NCBI GenBank assembly: GCA_001587575.1
Contig: LNJC01000010.1
Coordinates: forward strand, 1 to 40,806
Length of the DNA stretch: 40,806 nucleotides
Direction of reading: 5' to 3'
Source of the DNA: Candidatus Methanofastidiosum methylothiophilum
Lineage (GTDB): Archaea; Methanobacteriota_B; Thermococci; Methanofastidiosales; Methanofastidiosaceae
The position numbers were made by a program, and so were the translations under genes. Shown in pieces: positions 24,676-34,292 of the stretch. The stretch's first letter is position 1; every line of letters starts with the position of its first letter. The notes under the pieces are model-generated. The model did no database searches and was not told where the DNA came from. It saw only the letters and a list, made by a program, of their open reading frames with translations.

Positions 24676-27231
24676 TCATAATCCAACAGTAGTTCTAGAG
24701 AATGATGCTTGGCTTTCAACTCTTGATACCCCATCCCTCTTAGTTATTCTCAAAACGTGATCAACATAGCTTTCAATTTCCGGTTCATGAGAAACTATTA
24801 TGACTTGGTTCATACCTAGCATATCAAGGACATCTCTTACTCTATCAAGCTGCTTTCTAGAAAATCCATCAGTTGGTTCATCAAGGATAATTATGTCTTG
24901 CGTTTTTATTTCATCAACAAGATTGTTTATTACCCTGTTTAAGGCTAATCTATAGGCCAATGCGACAGAAGTTCTCTCGCCTCCTGAAAGAGATTCATAA
25001 TCTGCGTCGAAACCTTCTTGTCTTAGAATTGGAGTGAAGTCTTCATCTATCGAAGCTTCTATTTCGTTTCCCTCTAGCAGATTTTCTAACCATTTGGAGA
25101 AGTAAGATTCGAATTGTAATCTCAGAGATTCCATAAATTCTTTTTCCATGGTCTCCATCAAGCTTATAAAATAATTGTCAAGCCAGTTTGATATATTATC
25201 AAGTTTTTGTTTAACTTGTATATATTTTTTTTTCTCTTCGATTTCGGCTTTTATTCTACATACATCTCTTTCAAGTAGTTCAAGTTCTTTAGATTTTTCA
25301 GCTTCTTCCCTTTCTTTTTTGATTTTTTCCTCAGTAATAATTCTTAATTGTTGATTAATTTGATTTTTTTCAGAATCTATGCCTAAATAAATCTTTATAT
25401 TTACATTTAGATTATTTATATCCCGTTCTAAAGAAATTTTTTTATTAATTTTTTCTTCTATTTCTTTCTTAATGCCCAGAGCTTCCCTATATTTTCTATT
25501 AAGTTCAAGATTAGATTCTTTTCTTGTCTCGAGTTCACTTATTTCAATTTCTACAGGAGCAAGTTTTTCAATTTCAACAAAATTTTGTTTTTGTTCTTTT
25601 AACTTAATCTTAATTTCTTGTTCTATAAGAAGCCTTTCAGAACTTAGAGAATCTAACTCCTTTGATAGAAGATTAAAAGATTCTGTTTCTTTGATTAATT
25701 CATCTAGTTCTTTAATTTTATTTTTTTCAGAAGTAATCAATTCATTTGATTTTTTCTCTATTTCTTTATCAATATTAGCTATCTTAGATACTACTTTATT
25801 AATTAATTCTTTTGTTTGATTTAGGCTTATAGTTAGACTATTTCTTTCATTTTCAATTCTATTTATCTCACTTTTCTTATGTTCTTCTGAAATATTCTGT
25901 TTACATAAGGGGCACAAGGCACCCCCTTCGAGATTACTCAAGGACAATAGGTCAGACTCAATAGATCTTAGTCTTCCCATGGCGATGGAATTTTGTTCTT
26001 TATATTCAGAAATTTTTGTATTGTATCTTTCCTTTGAGTTTAAGAGACCATCTATTTGTTTGTTAATTCCTTCTTTTCTTTGATATATGTACTCAATATT
26101 TTTTTGTATTAGTGATATCTCATTTCTAATTTCATCTGGAGTTTTATTGTATGTTTTCTTTAAATTAGAAAGAGCATCTTTTTTTAGTTTAATTTCTTTA
26201 TTTATTTTTTCAATAGATTCTTTTTTATTTGATATATCCGTTTCAAGCTTCCCTGAAAGAATTTTGTGTTCATTTAATTTATCTTTCTTTTCTTTAGATT
26301 TTGAAAGATGTTCTAGGATTTTCTTAGTATCATTTTCAATGGAAATGATTTCTTTTTCTAGATCAATTTTATCTTTTTCACCTAAAAGTTGTTTAAGTTT
26401 TTGTTGGAGTTTAGATAGACTTTCTTCATATGTTTTAAGTTCTGCATCTTTGCCACTAATTTCTCGGGATATAATCTGAAATTGTTTAAACTTTTCTTCT
26501 ATTTCTTCAGATTTTTTTATAATCGAAGTCTCATTTGCCCTTACTGAATCTAATGATTTATTTATTTCAGTTACTTCTTTAGACAATATTTCTTTTCTTT
26601 CAGAAATAGTTTTGAGTTCCTGATTTTTTTCATTTATTCCTTTTGACAAAATTTCGTAACTTCCTGCCTTTCTCTTAAGATCGAGTCTTAGATTATTAGA
26701 GTTATCTCTTATTGTCTTATATCTGTCAACTCCGAATATCCGCCTCAATATCTCCATCCTATCTTCTCTTTTAGACAACAGTATTTGTTTCATCTCCTCT
26801 TGGGGAGTATATACTGTGTACCTGTATATAGGGTTCTTTTGCTTTGAGAATAGTTCTTTGGGATATCCTAATAAAGACAATATTTCTGCTTTTATTTCTG
26901 TAGGTGTCATTTCTCTTCTATTCCCATCTACTGAAATATAACCAATCGTCTGGGAGATTGTTTCCCCTTTTTTCTGTAAACTCCTGCCAACAATTATTTC
27001 TCTTCCATCTAAATCAAATTCTAAGCGAACCATACCCTCTCGCTCGCCCCGTCTAAGTAGTGATGATGCGACAATGTCCCCCAAACCAAAAAGTGCGAAT
27101 TCTATTGCCAATAGTATTGTGGATTTTCCAAATCCTATATCCCCTGACAACAAAAATGATCCTTCTGGGAATTCTACTCTTTGATGTTGGTAGCTCCTTA
27201 TATTTAACATTTCAAGTGCTAGTAGTTTCAT
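24676..27231 (-). CDS. rad50: DNA double-strand break repair ATPase Rad50
   Basis: This 851-residue SMC-like ATPase forms the Mre11-Rad50 break-processing complex. Walker A is at about 29-38 (SGDIGFGKST). Long coiled coils surround the zinc hook at 440-443 (CPLC), which pairs two Rad50 heads. The ABC signature YESLSGGERTSVALAY and Walker B IIILDEPTDGFS are near the C-terminus. The SD GGAGG precedes the ATG, which overlaps the mre11 3' end by 20 nt. It is the last gene of the nurA-herA-mre11-rad50 operon. Confidence 0.97.
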   Translation of the reverse strand: MKLLALEMLNIRSYQHQRVEFPEGSFLLSGDIGFGKSTILLAIEFALFGLGDIVASSLLRRGEREGMVRLEFDLDGREIIVGRSLQKKGETISQTIGYISVDGNRREMTPTEIKAEILSLLGYPKELFSKQKNPIYRYTVYTPQEEMKQILLSKREDRMEILRRIFGVDRYKTIRDNSNNLRLDLKRKAGSYEILSKGINEKNQELKTISERKEILSKEVTEINKSLDSVRANETSIIKKSEEIEEKFKQFQIISREISGKDAELKTYEESLSKLQQKLKQLLGEKDKIDLEKEIISIENDTKKILEHLSKSKEKKDKLNEHKILSGKLETDISNKKESIEKINKEIKLKKDALSNLKKTYNKTPDEIRNEISLIQKNIEYIYQRKEGINKQIDGLLNSKERYNTKISEYKEQNSIAMGRLRSIESDLLSLSNLEGGALCPLCKQNISEEHKKSEINRIENERNSLTISLNQTKELINKVVSKIANIDKEIEKKSNELITSEKNKIKELDELIKETESFNLLSKELDSLSSERLLIEQEIKIKLKEQKQNFVEIEKLAPVEIEISELETRKESNLELNRKYREALGIKKEIEEKINKKISLERDINNLNVNIKIYLGIDSEKNQINQQLRIITEEKIKKEREEAEKSKELELLERDVCRIKAEIEEKKKYIQVKQKLDNISNWLDNYFISLMETMEKEFMESLRLQFESYFSKWLENLLEGNEIEASIDEDFTPILRQEGFDADYESLSGGERTSVALAYRLALNRVINNLVDEIKTQDIIILDEPTDGFSRKQLDRVRDVLDMLGMNQVIIVSHEPEIESYVDHVLRITKRDGVSRVESQASFSRTTVGL

Positions 27232-28468
27232 TTAAATCCTCCAGAAGATTGTTTTTAGAAAGATAATCAATGGATTCCCTAAGAATATCTTTGATATAGT
27301 CGTCCTTTTTTTCGCCTTCTTTTTTCTCCCTGGATAAAAGATTCATAAATGTCTTTACAAAAGAAACAGTTTCTATTTGGCATTCTTTGATTTTTATTTG
27401 ATCTTTATGGCGGATTATTACTTCCTCTTCAAGTTTTTCTTTTGTAAAAGAGGAATTCTTTATTTCCTTGTACTGTTTAGTTTTAATTTCTCTTGTATCT
27501 CTTTTTACAAGAACTGCTCCCTTATTTTCCAAATAAAGATTGATTTTTTTGAAATTAATATCTGAAAGATTTCCCTCAATATTTCCTTTAAATTTTACTA
27601 TTACTATGCTATTTTTTAAATCTTTTTTATCTGTAGCTAGCCTTATTTTCTCTTCTACATTAATTGTATGAGTTCCTTCTAAATCAATTTCTAGAATTAT
27701 TACTGGGGCAATTTTAATTGGAATATACGACTTTTTTAGGCCAGATCCGTCATCCTCAACTAAGTAAAACCCCCCTCCTTTGAAAGATAAAAGTTCATCA
27801 ATATTATTTGGAAATAGTGCCCCTGGAAAGACTACATTTTTATAGTCTCCTAATTCAAATTCGCCTCGTTCATGAATATGCCCACCTGCATAATACATAA
27901 ATCCTTTTGGAAGCAATGATATTGGCATTGACTGCATTTGGTAAAGATTATTTGGTCTTAATTCTTCTATAGCTGAGTGGAATAGAAATATTTTTTGGCC
28001 TTCTTTTTGTTCTAAATCTTCTCTATCAAGCACAGAATAAGTTGCCTTTTCTAGACTGCCCCGGATACCAGATATTCCATAAAGCCTAATTTTTGTTTTT
28101 TCATCTGTGGTCCCCTTTAAGAGTAGCCTACCCTCTGATTCCTCCGCGGAAGTCACTCTTTTTAATAGGCCTGCCTCTTCAAAAACTTTTAAGATTGTTC
28201 TTCCTGTTGGGGAGAAATCATGCGACCCTTCAATGACATAAACGGATATTCCCTTTACCTTAAGTTCATATAATTTTTTTGCAGCTTTTGCCATTACATC
28301 AATTGTAGGATTGGAAGAATCAAAAAGATCTCCTGAAATTAAAATAAAATCAACATTTTCTTGGATGGAAATATCAATCGCTTTTTCAAATGTTTTTATT
28401 CCAATTTCACGTAAAGTGTCTTCTCTCCAACCTCCTAAATGAAGGTCAGCCATGTGTGAAAATCTCAC
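27212..28468 (-). CDS. mre11: Mre11 DNA-repair nuclease (GSHD variant)
   Basis: A 418-residue metallophosphoesterase nuclease and the partner of Rad50. Metal ligands D8 and H10 (SHMADLHLGG), D47 (ISGDLFD), H164 (LFHSAIEE), and H197/H199 (AGGHIHERGE) are all present. The usual GNHD motif reads GSHD at 81-84, replacing the asparagine that contacts metal in Pyrococcus Mre11. I recall similar GSHD forms among euryarchaeal relatives, so it may be a subfamily. The start codon is GTG, overlapping the herA stop as GTGA. Confidence 0.95.
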   Translation of the reverse strand: MRFSHMADLHLGGWREDTLREIGIKTFEKAIDISIQENVDFILISGDLFDSSNPTIDVMAKAAKKLYELKVKGISVYVIEGSHDFSPTGRTILKVFEEAGLLKRVTSAEESEGRLLLKGTTDEKTKIRLYGISGIRGSLEKATYSVLDREDLEQKEGQKIFLFHSAIEELRPNNLYQMQSMPISLLPKGFMYYAGGHIHERGEFELGDYKNVVFPGALFPNNIDELLSFKGGGFYLVEDDGSGLKKSYIPIKIAPVIILEIDLEGTHTINVEEKIRLATDKKDLKNSIVIVKFKGNIEGNLSDINFKKINLYLENKGAVLVKRDTREIKTKQYKEIKNSSFTKEKLEEEVIIRHKDQIKIKECQIETVSFVKTFMNLLSREKKEGEKKDDYIKDILRESIDYLSKNNLLEDLNETTST

Positions 28469-29994
28469 TCTAAGTCGACCCCCCTAATAGTGGTTTTATC
28501 CTTCACAAATGATTTATTTTTAGTAAATATATCTTCAAAAAGAGGTATTTTCAAAGGCACTGCTAATTTAGAAAAAGTAGAAGTTAAAAGGGCCTCTCCG
28601 ATGTCGAGGCTTGCAATGTTTCTTGACTCCTCTGAGATATCTTGTGGCGAACTTTCTATTAAAGCACTTCTTTCATTTGACATTTCGGTTCCCATTATTA
28701 TTTTTGTATTCATGTTTGCAAGTATTTCTTTTGGTATCAAACTAGGAAGTTGAGTTATAGCCACAAGCCCTACTTTAAATTTTCTTCCTTCTCTTGCTAT
28801 TGTACCAAAAATATTAGTTCCCTTGTCAAGTACATCTTTTCCTAATACTCTTGGCGCTTCCTCAATAATAATACTGATACAAGGCTTATTCTGGAGGTGG
28901 CCTTTGAAACTTAGGTCACGATATCTTGAAAAAATACCTTCGGCAAAGATTCCCCCTATCAAAAGTTCAACTTCTCCTCCAAGTTTTGATGTGTCTAATA
29001 TGACTGTTTTTCCATTCTCAAGACAATCAACTACATTTTTAATTGTAGAAATACCACTACTATTTGAAAATAAGTTGTTTCTAAAGGATATTACTCCATT
29101 CTCTGATGATATTCCAAATATATTATTGAATTTTCTTTTGAGAACATCTAGTGTTACAACAGAGACTTTATCATCTTTTTCTGCAAGGATAATATTCTCT
29201 ATCCAATTATCTTTGTCTCTATTATAAAATAAATATATACACTCTATTTGGGCCTCTGTTAAAGATACAATACCAGTCAAATGCCAAGGTTTAATTGTTT
29301 TTAAATCTAGAACAAGTGTACTAGCACCAGGAGGAGGATTAGTAGAATAATATACAACTTTATTTATGGCGTTTGGATGATCCTTCAATCCTTTTTTCGT
29401 TCTTCCATAATATTCGTCGTGAGGATCAATAACAAGCAAGCCTGCATAGTTCTCATTCAACAAATTGTAAGTAAGAACTTTAACTAGATTTGATTTTCCC
29501 TTACCTGTAGATGCAGATATTAATACGTGATGAGTTAAAACCTCTTCTCCTTTAAGAAATACCTCTATCTCAAGAACTCTTGATCCACTTCTTATTTTAC
29601 CAAAGTAAAGTGGCTTTTTTGGTCTATCGAGAAATCTTAAATCTTCTTCTTTTATTCTCTCAACTTCAGAAAAGAATTTAGGAAGTTTTTTTGGAAGATG
29701 GTACCTGTTTGGATTAACAAAAAGAATTGGCTTCAGGATAATGAGAATAAAGTTTGAAAGCTCATTGTCCAAAAAAGATAGATTGGACTCTTCTTCCAAT
29801 TTAAGGCCTGCAGCTAAACTTCTTATTCTTTCAGGTATCTGGGAACCATAAGAGATATCAAATACTTGTAATATGAAATAACCATTTTTCTCCTTTGTAA
29901 CAAGTAGTTCTCCTAATTCAACATCTATTCCAGTTTTTTGCCTTATTATTATTCCGCTAAAATCACCAGATACAATTTTTCCTACAATATCCAA
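28465..29994 (-). CDS. herA: HerA hexameric DNA helicase/translocase
   Basis: A 509-residue FtsK/HerA ATPase that pumps DNA to the NurA nuclease during end resection. An N-terminal HAS-barrel (about 1-85) is followed by Walker A at about 160-170 (ISASTGKGKSNLVK) and the Walker-B-like LLVIDPHDEY at 187-195. A second conserved element, SIIIEEAPRVL, lies near 390. The start is TTG at 29994 with a GGAG SD; no ATG gives the HAS-barrel N-terminus. It follows nurA by 11 nt. Confidence 0.95.
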   Translation of the reverse strand: MDIVGKIVSGDFSGIIIRQKTGIDVELGELLVTKEKNGYFILQVFDISYGSQIPERIRSLAAGLKLEEESNLSFLDNELSNFILIILKPILFVNPNRYHLPKKLPKFFSEVERIKEEDLRFLDRPKKPLYFGKIRSGSRVLEIEVFLKGEEVLTHHVLISASTGKGKSNLVKVLTYNLLNENYAGLLVIDPHDEYYGRTKKGLKDHPNAINKVVYYSTNPPPGASTLVLDLKTIKPWHLTGIVSLTEAQIECIYLFYNRDKDNWIENIILAEKDDKVSVVTLDVLKRKFNNIFGISSENGVISFRNNLFSNSSGISTIKNVVDCLENGKTVILDTSKLGGEVELLIGGIFAEGIFSRYRDLSFKGHLQNKPCISIIIEEAPRVLGKDVLDKGTNIFGTIAREGRKFKVGLVAITQLPSLIPKEILANMNTKIIMGTEMSNERSALIESSPQDISEESRNIASLDIGEALLTSTFSKLAVPLKIPLFEDIFTKNKSFVKDKTTIRGVDLE

Positions 29995-30005
29995 ATTAAC
30001 AACTC

Positions 30006-31130
30006 CTACATATGCTGTAAACTATCAAGAACATCATGAGCATCCTCAACACTAATATTTTCATCAATAAATTTTATTATTTCCTCATCATCACAAAGAG
30101 ACAAGAAAAGTGCCTTGTGTGTTTCTTTTTCATCGCCCCTAATCCTTGCAATATAATCAGCATCAACTAAGCCATAAGGGTAACCTGGGAATCGAATATC
30201 GACCGAGTTAGAAGCTATTGTACCTAAGAGTAATTCTATATCGTCTTTCTGAAGAGTTTTTGCTCGATTTTTTTCAATTTCAAATCTGAAAGTATACCTA
30301 GATGATGGATGAAATTTAACATAATACATTTCGGCACTATGGTCGGGGTGATTTATTTCTGCTATGGGGTAATAATACCATAATTTCCTTGGGCATACTT
30401 TATTTCCCAATAATTTTATTGCATAAGATAATGATCGTCCTTTTGAAGTATATAGTCTTGATCTTTTAGCAATTCCACAAAATGTAACTCCTTTTTTCTC
30501 AGCCGCCAGATAAGCCTTTTTTGAATAATTAGATTCGCCAGTTATAGCGGTTTGAAGTGAGCCATCTCTTACCAAGATATCTCCATTTTCAAGTTCTTTT
30601 TCTATTACCAGCTCAGAAACTTTCCATTCAAGAAATCTTCTTGCAATCCCACAAACTAAACCTAATTCTGCCCTAAAATTTCCGTTAGATATTGAAGGGT
30701 CGCGAGAATTTATTGTCTTATCAGTCTCTTCGATATCAATTTTATATTCTTTTGAGAAAGGAAAAAGCTTGAAATAAAAATCAATATCTTTTTCTTTTCC
30801 AACAGATTTACCAAAAATATAGAATTCAAATGTCTGAGGCAAAGATTTTGGTATGACTGCCTTGTTCTTTTTAAATATGTTGAAGTATATCCTAACAAGC
30901 CCTAAGAAAAAAGAGGGTGAAGAAAGTAGTTCTATATTCCCTCCATCAATATATGTTACCTTTTTATCGTTGTCACGAACTTCAAATTCTCTAACATAAT
31001 TTTTGTTTAAAGGAAATGGAGAATATCTTTTATCGCTGAACTGAGGTTCCTCATCAGACAATAAGTCATGACTATATTTTTCTTCACTTTTAATTAAATT
31101 AATAATATCTTTTATTATTTCTATATTCAT
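30006..31130 (-). CDS. nurA: NurA 5'-3' nuclease
   Basis: A 374-residue nuclease of the NurA family and the partner of HerA. The catalytic aspartates sit in VTYIDGGNIEL (D62) and DILVRDGSLQT (D189). The C-terminal DDEEIIKFIDENIS is acidic. It resects 5' strands so that Mre11-Rad50-processed ends can enter recombination. First gene of the four-gene operon with herA, mre11 and rad50, spaced 11 nt from herA. Length is within the family range. Confidence 0.92.
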   Translation of the reverse strand: MNIEIIKDIINLIKSEEKYSHDLLSDEEPQFSDKRYSPFPLNKNYVREFEVRDNDKKVTYIDGGNIELLSSPSFFLGLVRIYFNIFKKNKAVIPKSLPQTFEFYIFGKSVGKEKDIDFYFKLFPFSKEYKIDIEETDKTINSRDPSISNGNFRAELGLVCGIARRFLEWKVSELVIEKELENGDILVRDGSLQTAITGESNYSKKAYLAAEKKGVTFCGIAKRSRLYTSKGRSLSYAIKLLGNKVCPRKLWYYYPIAEINHPDHSAEMYYVKFHPSSRYTFRFEIEKNRAKTLQKDDIELLLGTIASNSVDIRFPGYPYGLVDADYIARIRGDEKETHKALFLSLCDDEEIIKFIDENISVEDAHDVLDSLQHM

Positions 31131-31176
31131 CTTGTTTTAAAAATGAAAACTGAATATAAAAAACTATCTTCTAAAA

Positions 31177-31494
31177 TTATCCTATAAATTCTGCCTTAAT
31201 GCCACCGACCGCTCGAGCTATAATATTGTAAAATCCGGCAGATATTACTCCCGAAATCGCTCCTAAAATAGCATATATTATTGGAAAAGCCACTATTCCC
31301 ATTAAAGCAACTAATGCACCGGTATTAGGCGGGATACTATTATAAATATCCGGATAGAATCGAGGTCCAATTGATCCAGCTATCACAAAAGCAATTGCAA
31401 AAATGATGCCCATAATTAATCCTACAATTAATCCAATGAAGAAAAGCATCTTAGCAACTGAGCTTATATCAAAACTTTTTATTTCTTTTTTCAT
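31177..31494 (-). CDS. Small membrane protein, DUF3566-like
   Basis: A 105-residue protein with two hydrophobic segments (about 16-42 and 60-86) and a short tail. It begins EIKSFDISSVAKMLFFIGLI, which recalls DUF3566-type membrane proteins (the SVAK element), and ends with a conserved-looking ARAVGGIKAEF. Function unknown. The SD is GTGAT just before the ATG. It lies 47 nt upstream of nurA on the same strand but its relation to that operon is unclear. Confidence 0.75.
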   Translation of the reverse strand: MKKEIKSFDISSVAKMLFFIGLIVGLIMGIIFAIAFVIAGSIGPRFYPDIYNSIPPNTGALVALMGIVAFPIIYAILGAISGVISAGFYNIIARAVGGIKAEFIG

Positions 31495-31556
31495 TTAATC
31501 ACGGAGTATCTAAAATTAATGGAAATAAATAATTTTCGTATAGATTAAAAAGAAAA

Positions 31557-32006
31557 TTACAAATAGTACTTCATCTCAAGAGAGTTTTCAGCGAAACCGC
31601 ATGCTTTGTAGAATTTCTTTGTCATGGGGTCGCCACCTTCAATTGAAACGGTTATATATTTGCACTTGATTCTCTTCCCGTAATTTATTGCCGCCTCCAA
31701 AAGTTCCGCTCCAACGCCTTTTCCCTTGTATTCATCTTTTATTACAATATCCTCTATGTGGCAAACATTGTAACTGTAAAACAAGATAGGTTTTACAAAA
31801 AGGGATAAGAATCCACAAATTTCAACACTATCGAGCAAATTTTCTTCTGCAACGAATATTTTTATATTTGGATTCTTAATGTATTCAGTGAGTATTTTAT
31901 TAAAATTGGCAATTTCATCAGGAGATTTAAGGGGTACATTATGCAAACTATCAATAAGATCATATATATTATATCTGTCTCTAAACGAAGCTTCTCTAAC
32001 TCTCAC
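31557..32006 (-). CDS. GNAT family N-acetyltransferase
   Basis: A 149-residue acetyltransferase. Motif A, the acetyl-CoA pyrophosphate loop, is VIKDEYKGKGVGAELLE; the C-terminal FYKACGFAEN is motif B. The upstream core GFLSLFVKP is normal. Substrate unknown. I place the start at the GTG at 32006, because AAGGTGA upstream of it is a good SD; the GTG at 32015 is the core of that SD and is not a likely start. Confidence 0.88.
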   Translation of the reverse strand: MRVREASFRDRYNIYDLIDSLHNVPLKSPDEIANFNKILTEYIKNPNIKIFVAEENLLDSVEICGFLSLFVKPILFYSYNVCHIEDIVIKDEYKGKGVGAELLEAAINYGKRIKCKYITVSIEGGDPMTKKFYKACGFAENSLEMKYYL

Positions 32007-32071
32007 TATATTCACCTTATTATATTTATTATATAAAGTATATAAAATTAATTTATAATTATCGGTTCTAT

Positions 32072-33136
32072 TTAAATATTAATCTGTTCTTTTTCAATAT
32101 TAAAAGTTGTCATCCTATCTCTCGCTTCAGATTTCATGTTTTTAAATTTTGGGAGATTGTAAGAGGATATAATGCCCGCCAAAAATAAGACAAACCAGAA
32201 GGATATTATTCTGTCGAGAATTGTAGCGGTTAAAGCAATATTCTTTCCGACTTTTAATGAAGCGTATAAAACAGACATAGTAACCTCAACTATTCCTAGG
32301 CCTCCCGGTAAGAAAGGAATAAGCCCCATAAGAAGGCTTATTGTAGTTACAAGGGCAACTAGTATAGGATTCAATGGTTTTCCTAATGCTAAAAATACAA
32401 AATAAGTTCTTAGTATCCAACAAATCCACATCATAACTGAAGCCAAAATAGATTTGTAAAGATTATTTCTGCTTTTTAATATTAACTGAAACTGAGAGTG
32501 AAAATTTTCAACCATTGACAAAGCAAGATCTTCATATTTCTTGATTCTTTTTGAAACTTTCCCAATTAGCGTTAAGAACTTAAAAACAACTTTTTCTCCT
32601 GCGTTTTTATTAAAGCAAATATAAGATGCAACTAATAGAACTGATATATAAATTATTAGTATGAATAAAAGTAAGAAAATTACACTCAACTTGACCGTAT
32701 GAAAAAGATTGACATAAATCACGGCAAAAATAGCAAGGATAAAAAATGGTAGGGATTCTACGATTCTATCAACGGTCACAGTGGCAAAAACATTTTCGAT
32801 TGGACTAATATCCTCTTCTTTTGAAATAATAAATGTCTTCATTGGTTCGCCACCTGTTCTCGCCCCAGGAGTAACATTATTGAAAAAAATTCCAATCATA
32901 GTAGCTATAAAAACATTCTTAATCGAAATATTTGGTTTTAAGGATTCAAGTATAGGTTTCCACTTATAGGATTCAAAAAATAAATTCAATATTTGAAAAA
33001 TAAGTGCTAGACCGAGATACAAGGGATTAGCTCTTTTTATTAATGTAATAAATTCATTATACCCAACAAATTGAATAAAAACAAATATTAAAACAATGCC
33101 AGCAATAAAAGGTAGAATGGCTTTATAACTTACCAT
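32072..33136 (-). CDS. UPF0104 / flippase-like integral membrane protein
   Basis: A 354-residue protein with about eight hydrophobic helices, of the LPG_synthase_TM/UPF0104 family (related to the membrane half of MprF and to archaeal AglR-like flippases). The family segment FFNNVTPGARTGGEPMK and the FLPGGLGIVEV motif are present. Likely roles are lipid or glycolipid transfer for the envelope. The SD GGGAGGT precedes the ATG. The start overlaps the AI-2E family gene by 14 nt, so both are translationally coupled. Confidence 0.88.
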   Translation of the reverse strand: MVSYKAILPFIAGIVLIFVFIQFVGYNEFITLIKRANPLYLGLALIFQILNLFFESYKWKPILESLKPNISIKNVFIATMIGIFFNNVTPGARTGGEPMKTFIISKEEDISPIENVFATVTVDRIVESLPFFILAIFAVIYVNLFHTVKLSVIFLLLFILIIYISVLLVASYICFNKNAGEKVVFKFLTLIGKVSKRIKKYEDLALSMVENFHSQFQLILKSRNNLYKSILASVMMWICWILRTYFVFLALGKPLNPILVALVTTISLLMGLIPFLPGGLGIVEVTMSVLYASLKVGKNIALTATILDRIISFWFVLFLAGIISSYNLPKFKNMKSEARDRMTTFNIEKEQINI

Positions 33137-34247
33137 TTTTACCTCCCTCTATTTTTATCATCTTGTCCACTTGATTTAATAATTTATCAATTAATGAACT
33201 TTTGCTTTCGATTTCTTTGCCCAAAAGGTAGTATTTAATGAAAACAATCACTATACCTATTGCTAGGGGGCCTACAAAGATTCCTATTGGTCCAAAAGCT
33301 AAAAGACCTCCAAAGAATCCAAACAAAAAGATCATTGGATGAATCTTTGCATATTTTCCTGCAAGCTTCGGCTTTATGTAAAGTTCAGGGATTACAGTAA
33401 CTAATAACTGCCCTAGGATAAAAATATAGATTCCGGCCATTGCCTGCCCATTAATGATATACACCGCTGCAATCCCTGAAAATAGCATCCAAGGGCCTAA
33501 GATTGGTGCAAAATCCATAAAACCTGAAAGTATACCCAATAATAATGGATAAGGAACTCCAAATGCTAAAAAAATAAAGTAACTTATTATTGAGGTTAAA
33601 ATTGCTTTTAATATATTAACAAGAATTATACTTTCAAAAACAATGTCGATTCCTTGAAGAAGTGAGGAAATAGTTTTCTTTTTTGTATCTGGCAATAACG
33701 AAACAAATGTATCCTTAATTGTTACCCCTTCTTTTATTAAATAAAGTGCAAGTATTGAAGCAAGTAAAAGTTTAATTGCGTACTCAGGTATGTGAATTGT
33801 TAGGTCAATAATTTCTTCAGAGATATAGGATATCAATTCGTGTAACTTTGAAGTTAAAATGTTTGAAATTTTATCAAGATCTTCTGAGTATTCTATATTA
33901 AAATAGTTAAGGAATGAGAGGAATAGATTTTTAGAATAGGTATCAAGGTCGCTAAAGACCATCATAAGTCTTTCAAAAATTTTCTCTCTCATTACATAAT
34001 TTATTATTGCAGCTGCAAGATAGAAGAATAACAAAAAAGCAGGTATAGCTACTGCTAGTGCTGAAAGTATTGCGGCGTAAGTTTTGTTCATAAATCTAAG
34101 CAATAAAGTATTTATTGGCCTCATCAGATATACTAAAACAAATGTTACGATTAGTGCATCTACGAGGGGAAAAAGAGTAAGCGCTGCAATTATTAGAAAA
34201 AATATGAAAATTGAAGCAATTGCAATCCTATATTCGCTTTCTTCCAT
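33123..34247 (-). CDS. AI-2E family (UPF0118) transporter
   Basis: A 374-residue integral membrane protein with the UPF0118/AI-2E layout: N-terminal helix pair, a long soluble insertion (about 90-165), then four to five helices with the GFMDFAPILGPW and GPIGIFVGPLAIG motifs. Members export autoinducer-2 or exchange Na+/H+; substrate here is not known. I start at ATG 34247, with the SD GAGATGAT, not the upstream in-frame codon at 34280. Overlaps UPF0104 by 14 nt; wecB is 45 nt upstream. Confidence 0.9.
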   Translation of the reverse strand: MEESEYRIAIASIFIFFLIIAALTLFPLVDALIVTFVLVYLMRPINTLLLRFMNKTYAAILSALAVAIPAFLLFFYLAAAIINYVMREKIFERLMMVFSDLDTYSKNLFLSFLNYFNIEYSEDLDKISNILTSKLHELISYISEEIIDLTIHIPEYAIKLLLASILALYLIKEGVTIKDTFVSLLPDTKKKTISSLLQGIDIVFESIILVNILKAILTSIISYFIFLAFGVPYPLLLGILSGFMDFAPILGPWMLFSGIAAVYIINGQAMAGIYIFILGQLLVTVIPELYIKPKLAGKYAKIHPMIFLFGFFGGLLAFGPIGIFVGPLAIGIVIVFIKYYLLGKEIESKSSLIDKLLNQVDKMIKIEGGKNGKL

Positions 34248-34292
34248 AACATCATCTCTTTTTAAAATTAAATAAGTCAAGAGTATATAAAT

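Noticed and set aside
31040-31085. CTGATGAGG in nurA as a C box
   Set aside because: No D' or D box at the right distance; it encodes the LLSDEEPQF segment.
32007-32015. GNAT start at GTG 32015
   Set aside because: This GTG is the core of an SD (AAGGTGA) for the GTG at 32006.
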